Shown: in pieces, positions 58,510-64,000 of the stretch
Numbering within the stretch: the stretch's first letter is position 1
Layout of the letters: the number at the start of each line of letters is the position of its first letter
Assembly: GCF_022347725.1 (NCBI RefSeq)
Contig: NZ_JAKRGB010000003.1
Location: 62,001-126,000 of the forward strand
Reading direction: 5' to 3'
DNA from: Ruegeria sp. Ofav3-42
Lineage (GTDB): Bacteria > Pseudomonadota > Alphaproteobacteria > Rhodobacterales > Rhodobacteraceae
Length of the DNA stretch: 64,000 nucleotides
Translations under genes and position numbers: made by a program
Notes under the pieces: model-generated
Seen by the model: the letters and a program-made list of their open reading frames with translations, nothing else
Database searches by the model: none
Told to the model about the DNA's origin: nothing

Positions 58510-59919
58510 CTACACGGCTTGTTTGCGCTGCAAACGCTCAGGCAATCCGTTGGCCCAGCTGCTGATCGTACCGGCCCCCAGGCAGACGACCATATCACCG
58601 GGGCGGGCCTGTTCGCGAACAAGGCGTTCCAGATCGTTTTCGTCCAGCAACGCCCGTGCGTGGCGATGGCCGTGACGGATCAACCCCTGTACCAGATCAT
58701 CGCGGCTGGCCCCTTCGATCGGGTCTTCTCCGGCGGCGAAAACGTCCGCTATGGCGACAACGTCGGCGTCATTGAAGCAGGTGCAGAAATCATCGAACAG
58801 GTTCGACAGGCGCGAAAAGCGGTGGGGTTGATGCACGGCAATGACGCGGCCATCGGTTGCCTGACGGGCAGCTTTCAGAACAGCCGCGATTTCGACCGGG
58901 TGGTGCCCATAGTCGTCGATGATCGTGACACCATCGACCTCACCGACTTTGGTAAAGCGGCGATTGACGCCGCCGAAGTTCGCAAGGGCATCGCGGATTT
59001 CGGATGCCTTCATACCCAAATGACGGGCAACAGCCGCCGCAGACAACGCGTTCGAGACATTGTGGTCGCCGGGCATCGGCAGAGTGCAACCTTCGATCAC
59101 TGTGTCTTCGTACTGCAGGTGAATATCGAAATGAGCGACGCCACCCTTGTAAGTCAGGTTCAGCGCCCGCACATCGGCCTGCGCGTTAAAACCATATGTG
59201 CGTACGCGCCGGTCGGTGATCCTGCCCACCAATGTCTGCACCTCTGCATGATCGGTGCAGCAGACAGCGAGACCATAGAACGGCAGGTTCGAGACAAACT
59301 CGTGAAACCCATCACGCAATTGGTCGAAATCGCCCCAATGCTCCATATGCTCTGGGTCGATATTGGTCACGATGGCGATGGTTGCGGGCAGACGATTAAA
59401 TGAGCCATCCGACTCATCTGCCTCGACCACCATCCATTCGCCCTGCCCCATCCGCGCATTCGAGCCATAGGCATGGATGATACCGCCATTGATGACGGTC
59501 GGGTCAAAATCGCCGGCCACCATCAGTTCGGCCATCATCGTCGTCGTCGTGGTCTTACCGTGCGTGCCCGCGATAGCTATATTCGACTTGAGGCGCATCA
59601 GTTCCGCCAGCATGTCGGCGCGGCGAACTACCGGCAGCCCCCGTGCTCGGGCCCCATCCAGTTCCGGATTACCCGGTTTGATCGCAGTCGACACCACCAC
59701 AACGGCGGCGTTTTCCAGGTTTTCAGCCCGTTGACCAACAAAAATCTCAGCCCCCAGACCTGCCAAACGGTCGGTTATCTTGGACGCTTTCAGGTCCGAT
59801 CCCTGTACACGATAGCCAAGGTTCAACAGTACCTCTGCAATCCCTGACATTCCGATCCCACCGATCCCTACGAAATGGATCGATCCTACGTCTTGCGGCA
59901 GTTTGGTTGCTGGATTCAT
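58510..59919 (-). CDS. murC: UDP-N-acetylmuramate-L-alanine ligase
   Basis: MurC adds L-alanine to UDP-MurNAc. The 469-aa protein has a dinucleotide-like start ([18 protein letters not shown]), the ATP-binding motif [19 protein letters not shown], and [10 protein letters not shown] of the Mur-ligase domain. AAGGAGA precedes ATG 59919, which overlaps the murG stop by four bases. Confidence 0.97.
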   Translation of the reverse strand: MNPATKLPQDVGSIHFVGIGGIGMSGIAEVLLNLGYRVQGSDLKASKITDRLAGLGAEIFVGQRAENLENAAVVVVSTAIKPGNPELDGARARGLPVVRRADMLAELMRLKSNIAIAGTHGKTTTTTMMAELMVAGDFDPTVINGGIIHAYGSNARMGQGEWMVVEADESDGSFNRLPATIAIVTNIDPEHMEHWGDFDQLRDGFHEFVSNLPFYGLAVCCTDHAEVQTLVGRITDRRVRTYGFNAQADVRALNLTYKGGVAHFDIHLQYEDTVIEGCTLPMPGDHNVSNALSAAAVARHLGMKASEIRDALANFGGVNRRFTKVGEVDGVTIIDDYGHHPVEIAAVLKAARQATDGRVIAVHQPHRFSRLSNLFDDFCTCFNDADVVAIADVFAAGEDPIEGASRDDLVQGLIRHGHRHARALLDENDLERLVREQARPGDMVVCLGAGTISSWANGLPERLQRKQAV

Positions 59920-61013
59920 GTGGTCTCCTTCTGCGCCAGTTGTTCGACAAGAGCGACCAGACGCTCTGTCGCGTCGGGGGCACCGGTCGAGAGGGCGGCA
60001 TGGGCCATCTTTTGCGCGGCTTCGGGGTTGGTCAGAACTGCGGTGATTTGCTCTGTCAGCGCGGAAACGTCAAGCGCGTTTTCAGGGATCATGATCGCGC
60101 CGCCCGCCTGAACCAACCCGCGTGCGTTGGCGGTCTGGTGGTCACCTGCGGCAGCTGCAAAGGGGATCAGGATAGATGGCCGCCCGATGACCGAGATATC
60201 GGCAACGCTGGACGCACCAGCACGTGAGATGACCAGTTGCGCATCGGACATGCGCCGGGGAACATCATCGAAGAACGGCAGGACTTCGGCGCGGATCCCG
60301 TGTTCGGCATAGAACGCAGTGACCCGCTCACCATCCTCGTCGCGCGCCTGATGGGCCACGCGGATATGGCTGCGCAGGTCTTCGGGCAAAGCGGCGATAG
60401 CACCGGGGACAACGTCGCTTAGGATGCGCGCGCCCTGAGAACCGCCCATCACCAGAACAGACATCGGATAATCGCCCGGTGGGATGTATCCGGCCGCGGC
60501 ACGATCCAGAACTGCGGCGCGCACCGGGTTTCCGGTATGGATGCCGTTGGCGCCCTCGGGCAGGTCGGTTGGCCAGGCACCACAGGCCACGATGGCCACG
60601 CGCTTGGCGAACAGTTGGTTCACGCGCCCCAGAACACCGTTCTGTTCGTGGATCATACGCGGAACGTTCAGCATCGTGGCGGCCCCCAGAGCGGGAATCG
60701 ACGGGTATCCGCCAAAGCCCACGACCACATCCGGTTTATCCCGCATCATCTGGATCGCAACGTTGGTCATGCCTGCCGCGATTTTAGGTCCGACCATAGC
60801 CTTGGCAGCCAGACCGCCGCGCGCGAAGGTGGCCGAGGCCACCTCGACAATCTCAGTCGTTTGCGGAAAGCCACCAGTATACCGTGCGCCGCGCTCATCC
60901 GTAGACAAGCGTACGCGCCAACCTTTGTTCAGCATCGCTTCGGCCAGCGCCTGCGCGGGGAACATATGGCCCCCGGTGCCGCCAGCAGCAATCAACAGGT
61001 AAGGTTTCCCCAT
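59916..61013 (-). CDS. murG: UDP-N-acetylglucosamine:undecaprenyl-PP-MurNAc-pentapeptide transferase
   Basis: MurG makes lipid II at the inner face of the membrane. The 365-aa GT-B protein has the amino G-loop [17 protein letters not shown], the membrane-facing hydrophobic patch, [22 protein letters not shown], and the carboxyl donor-site [11 protein letters not shown]... [16 protein letters not shown]. It overlaps the ftsW stop by one base and the murC start by four. Confidence 0.97.
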   Translation of the reverse strand: MGKPYLLIAAGGTGGHMFPAQALAEAMLNKGWRVRLSTDERGARYTGGFPQTTEIVEVASATFARGGLAAKAMVGPKIAAGMTNVAIQMMRDKPDVVVGFGGYPSIPALGAATMLNVPRMIHEQNGVLGRVNQLFAKRVAIVACGAWPTDLPEGANGIHTGNPVRAAVLDRAAAGYIPPGDYPMSVLVMGGSQGARILSDVVPGAIAALPEDLRSHIRVAHQARDEDGERVTAFYAEHGIRAEVLPFFDDVPRRMSDAQLVISRAGASSVADISVIGRPSILIPFAAAAGDHQTANARGLVQAGGAIMIPENALDVSALTEQITAVLTNPEAAQKMAHAALSTGAPDATERLVALVEQLAQKETT

Positions 61014-62176
61014 TATCCTCTTCCGCGCAGAATATCGCCAAGTTCGCCCTGTGGACGGCTTCGGGTGAAGGCCAGCAACATGCCGACGGCGATGCCACCT
61101 GCGATCAGTGAAGAGCCGCCATAGCTGACGAATGGTAACGTCATACCTTTGGCGGGCAGCAGGCGCACAGCCACACCCATATTGATCATCGCCTGAACGC
61201 CAAACATGCAGGCCAGACCGGTCCCGGCAAGGCGGATGAACATATCCCGTTCGCGCATCAGCCTCAGCAGCGAGCGTACCACGATCAGCGAATAGAGCGC
61301 GATGATGATCAGCACCAGGATCAGCCCGTATTCCTCAGCCGCGACGGCGATAATGAAATCCGTATGCGCGTCGGGCAGAGACCACTTCACCTGCCCCTCA
61401 CCCACACCAACACCGAACAATCCGCCCTCGCGGATGGCATTGGTGGCGTAGCCAAGCTGCGTGGTCGGGTCGACCTCTTGGTTCAGAAAGCCGTCAATGC
61501 GACGCGCGAAGTGTTCCGAATTCGAATAGGCGAACATGCCGCCCAGTACCACGACCCCGGCCATGCCAACCAGCAGCAGCATCGGCGCCCCGGCCACGAA
61601 GTACATCACGCCCCAGCCGAACAGGATCAGACAGGCCTGTCCGAAATCGGGCTGCAGCACCAGCATCGCGACAATCGCCATGCACAGCGCAAAGGACCAC
61701 AACCGCCCCGGAGGGCCATTGATCTCTTGCGAGGCCGCCAGAAGCCACGCGGCCACGACAACAAATCCGGGCTTAAGGAACTCTGACGGTTGCATCGACG
61801 CAAAGCCCAGCGAGTACCAGCGCACAGCGCCTTTGCCGAAATCCGTCCCAAAGACCGGCAAGAAAGCCAGCGCGATGAATGAGGCCAGAAAGCCCAGCAC
61901 CGCCAGACGCCGCACCAATGTCGGAGACATCATCGAGGTCAGTAGCATCGCAATCAACGCCAGACCGCCAAACAACACCTGCCGTTCGACATAGTGGAAC
62001 GGATCAAACCCATTGCGCCCGGCCAGCGGCGGCGAAGCAGCCAGCCCCAGCAACAGCCCGATGACAAACAGGATCAGAACACAGGACATTGTCCAGCGAT
62101 CAATCGTACGCCACCACTTTGGAAGAATCGGTTCACCGCGCTGGTCCTGGACCGCGCCATACACCATCTCAGTCAT
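61013..62176 (-). CDS. ftsW: Peptidoglycan glycosyltransferase FtsW
   Basis: FtsW is the SEDS-family septal peptidoglycan polymerase. The 387-aa protein has about ten membrane helices with [21 protein letters not shown] and the end [17 protein letters not shown], the SEDS signature. The aspartate in LQPDFG and the invariant region after it match the family. In the usual order murD precedes it; here the next upstream gene is the unrelated ABM-domain gene. Confidence 0.96.
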   Translation of the reverse strand: MTEMVYGAVQDQRGEPILPKWWRTIDRWTMSCVLILFVIGLLLGLAASPPLAGRNGFDPFHYVERQVLFGGLALIAMLLTSMMSPTLVRRLAVLGFLASFIALAFLPVFGTDFGKGAVRWYSLGFASMQPSEFLKPGFVVVAAWLLAASQEINGPPGRLWSFALCMAIVAMLVLQPDFGQACLILFGWGVMYFVAGAPMLLLVGMAGVVVLGGMFAYSNSEHFARRIDGFLNQEVDPTTQLGYATNAIREGGLFGVGVGEGQVKWSLPDAHTDFIIAVAAEEYGLILVLIIIALYSLIVVRSLLRLMRERDMFIRLAGTGLACMFGVQAMINMGVAVRLLPAKGMTLPFVSYGGSSLIAGGIAVGMLLAFTRSRPQGELGDILRGRG

Positions 62177-62342
62177 GAGATACCGCCACTCTCTGCCTCG
62201 TTAACGTCCCGTTTTCGGGATCTGATTGAGAGTCTACAGGGATTTTTGCGATTGGGCTAGCGGAATGACAGTTAGGCACGGAATTTGGTGGCCGAAAGCC
62301 GCCAGTACGAATGTGGCAGCCATTTTCAGATTTACCGGAGGC

Positions 62343-62636
62343 TTAAGCAACCAGGTCGTAGTGCTTGATCGTTCTGGATTCGACCAGCTCAGCCTCAGCC
62401 GGATCAATATGTGGGCTCGTGTAGTCCTCGCCGACAAAGGCTTTTAACTCATCCAAGCTGCTCCAGACCATAACAAAGCTGAACTCGCGAGGCGTTTCCT
62501 TGCGTGGAGCCCCGGGTAGAACCTGAACGATACCATCCGTGTTTTGCATCAGGGGAATCGCCGTCTCGTGAAAGAATTTTGAGAATTCGGCCTCTTTACC
62601 GGGCCGAACTGTGACTTGGAAAATCCGTATGATCAT
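62343..62636 (-). CDS. Antibiotic biosynthesis monooxygenase (ABM) domain protein
   Basis: A 97-aa protein with the ferredoxin-like ABM fold: MIIRIFQVTVRPGKEAEFSKFF, then ALPLM-like HETAIPLM, and EFSFVMVWSSLDELKAFVG. Such dimers act as cofactor-free monooxygenases, isomerases or haem-degrading enzymes; substrate unknown. A strong AGGAGG lies 8 bases upstream. It has its own gap both sides and is unlikely to be in the ftsW transcript as a division gene. Confidence 0.8.
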   Translation of the reverse strand: MIIRIFQVTVRPGKEAEFSKFFHETAIPLMQNTDGIVQVLPGAPRKETPREFSFVMVWSSLDELKAFVGEDYTSPHIDPAEAELVESRTIKHYDLVA

Positions 62637-62770
62637 CTGGGCGTCCTCCTATGCAACGGGCACGACTGGGTTTCTTACTACGTAAAAGTCTAACATAAGA
62701 CCTCCTCAATCCTTCACACCGACATTCGCTTCCACTTGATATCTCCGCCATTTCCCGCCATGCGCTGCGC

Positions 62771-63952
62771 ATGACCTATGACACGATCATCTTAGGTGCC
62801 GGCGCGGCCGGTATGATGTGCGCCACGCATTGCGGAGGGCGGGTGCTGGTGATCGACCACGCCAAAGCCGCAGGAGAGAAAATCCGCATCTCGGGCGGTG
62901 GGCGCTGCAATTTTACCAACATGTATGCGGCACCCGAAAATTTCCTGTCGCAGAACCCGCATTTCTGCAAATCGGCACTGGCGCGTTACACGCAGTGGGA
63001 TTTCGTTGATCTTGTCGGACGCCACGGGATCGCGTGGCATGAGAAAACCCTGGGACAGCTGTTCTGTGACGGGTCCTCGAAGCAGATCATTCAGATGCTG
63101 CTGGACGAGATGGAGCGCGTCGGGTCAGACTTGTGGGTGCGAACCGAGCTGAAAGACCTGCGCAAAACTGACGCGGGGTTTGCGCTGGAAGTTGAACGTG
63201 AGGGGCAGCGCCTGAAACTGACCTGCGCCAAACTCGTGCTGGCCACAGGCGGCAAATCCATTCCCAAGATGGGCGCGACCGGACTGGCCTATGATATCGC
63301 AAAGCAATTCGGGCTGCGCTTGACTGAAACGCGGGCCGCGCTGGTGCCATTCACCTTTTCGAACGGACAGTTCAAAGACCTTTCCGGAGTTTCCCTGCCT
63401 GCACGGCTGTCAAATGACAAGACCAGCTTTGACGAAGCCTTGTTGTTCACCCATCGCGGCCTCAGCGGGCCATCAGTCCTACAGCTGTCTTCTTACTGGC
63501 GGGAAGGTGAGACGATCCGAGTCAACCTGATCCCTGAACTGCCCTTGTTCGACGTGCTGCGAGATCAGCGGCAAAGTGGCGGGCGCAAAGCGCTGACAAC
63601 TGAACTTGCACGCCATATTCCGGCAAGGCTGGTGGAATACCTGAGCAAACACCTCCCAATGCAGGGCAATCTGGCCGATCAGTCTGACACCGCGCTGACG
63701 GACCTGATTACCGCCCTATCGAACTGGCAGCTGACACCGTCAGGCACCGAAGGCTATCGCACCGCTGAGGTTACATTGGGCGGGATCGACACCGATGACC
63801 TGTCGTCCAAAACAATGGAGGCCAGGGATGTCCCCGGCCTCTTTGCGATTGGCGAAGCGGTGGATGTCACCGGCTGGTTAGGCGGCTACAATTTCCAGTG
63901 GGCGTGGTCTTCGGGCCACGCCGCAGGGATTGCAATCGCCGGGCAGAGTTAG
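62771..63952 (+). CDS. BaiN/YhiN-type NAD(P)/FAD-dependent oxidoreductase
   Basis: A 393-aa flavoprotein of the HI0933/YhiN family, with the FAD motif IILGAGAAGMMCA near residue 6, ISGGGRCNFTN, LATGGKSIPKMG, and the end GLFAIGEAVDVTGWLGGYNFQWAWSSG. The family includes putative aminoacetone oxidases and bile-acid reductases, but the substrate is generally unknown. ATG 62771 is the natural start although its ribosome site is weak. The stop region overlaps that of the convergent partial gene. Confidence 0.92.
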   Translation: MTYDTIILGAGAAGMMCATHCGGRVLVIDHAKAAGEKIRISGGGRCNFTNMYAAPENFLSQNPHFCKSALARYTQWDFVDLVGRHGIAWHEKTLGQLFCDGSSKQIIQMLLDEMERVGSDLWVRTELKDLRKTDAGFALEVEREGQRLKLTCAKLVLATGGKSIPKMGATGLAYDIAKQFGLRLTETRAALVPFTFSNGQFKDLSGVSLPARLSNDKTSFDEALLFTHRGLSGPSVLQLSSYWREGETIRVNLIPELPLFDVLRDQRQSGGRKALTTELARHIPARLVEYLSKHLPMQGNLADQSDTALTDLITALSNWQLTPSGTEGYRTAEVTLGGIDTDDLSSKTMEARDVPGLFAIGEAVDVTGWLGGYNFQWAWSSGHAAGIAIAGQS

Positions 63953-64000
63953 CCGACGACGTTGTAACCACGACCACGCATACAGTTGCGCACGATCACT
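63949..64000 (-). CDS. 3' end of an unidentified gene (partial)
   Basis: The minus strand reads in frame ...VIVRNCMRGRGYNVVG and then TAA at 63949-63951, overlapping the stop of the flavoprotein gene. The CM-x-GRGY-x-VVG ending is one I associate with small Roseobacter lipoproteins, but the identity is a guess. Only 16 codons are visible. Confidence 0.45.
   Translation of the reverse strand, partial: VIVRNCMRGRGYNVVG

Noticed and set aside
1-64000. CRISPR array, tRNA or rRNA genes
   Set aside because: No regularly spaced repeats and no cloverleaf or rRNA-like segments were noticed by eye; a covariance search was not possible here.

Overview
The window looks like a chromosomal segment of a marine alphaproteobacterium of the Roseobacter group (Rhodobacteraceae), probably close to Ruegeria. 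This is judged from protein recognition, the GC-rich codon use, the aerobic-type cobaltochelatase genes cobS/cobT, Rhodobacterales-specific families such as DUF2484, and the order murG-murC-murB-ddl-ftsQ-ftsA-ftsZ-lpxC. It is almost entirely core chromosome. I see no phage, IS element, CRISPR array, tRNA or rRNA.

Layout. 1-9.5 kb: the first codons of a probable isovaleryl-CoA dehydrogenase gene, then an unusual in-frame HAD-phosphatase/DegT-aminotransferase reading frame. Divergent from it is glmU-glmS with two tightly linked passengers (a PPOX-family protein and an AlkD-like HEAT protein), then a lipoprotein, moaA and waaA. 9.5-19.5 kb: an M20 amidohydrolase and its MFS neighbour, DUF3422, a VOC protein, pntAB, a small methyltransferase-like membrane protein, kynureninase and a TetR regulator. 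19.5-33.7 kb: the TetR regulator faces a two-subunit molybdenum hydroxylase across an operator-rich promoter. Then come a class-I glutaminase-like hydrolase, a GlcG-like protein with malate synthase G, pepN with a coupled membrane protein, a helical repeat-like protein, gatB, DUF4177, and a divergent VOC/HxlR pair with a 20-bp palindrome.

33.7-42.2 kb: bolA and a J-domain gene diverge across a dyad. A Hint-domain protein and a methyltransferase-like membrane protein come next, then cobS, an unrecognised 120-aa gene and cobT in a coupled unit, followed by pepP and a DUF427 protein. 42.2-44.0 kb is the only decayed stretch: a frameshifted GMC-type oxidoreductase relic and a 309-bp non-coding gap. 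44-47 kb: a Tat-exported DUF3179 protein and a ClC channel.

47-62.2 kb: envelope and division genes, all on the minus strand. In transcription order these are ftsW-murG-murC-DUF2484-DUF2484-small membrane protein-murB-ddl-ftsQ-ftsA-secreted protein-ftsZ-lpxC-bamD-recN. Most junctions from ftsW to ftsA overlap or nearly touch, which suggests translational coupling. The usual upstream genes (murD, mraY, murE/F) are not in the window; an antibiotic-biosynthesis-monooxygenase-like gene precedes ftsW instead. The right end holds a BaiN/YhiN-type flavoprotein and the last codons of a convergent gene.

The points I would follow first are the HAD-aminotransferase fusion, the unrecognised gene between cobS and cobT, the tandem-HxlR regulator with its palindrome over its own start codon, the TetR operator array, and the shared intergenic repeat. 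I did not find a clear new multi-gene system.
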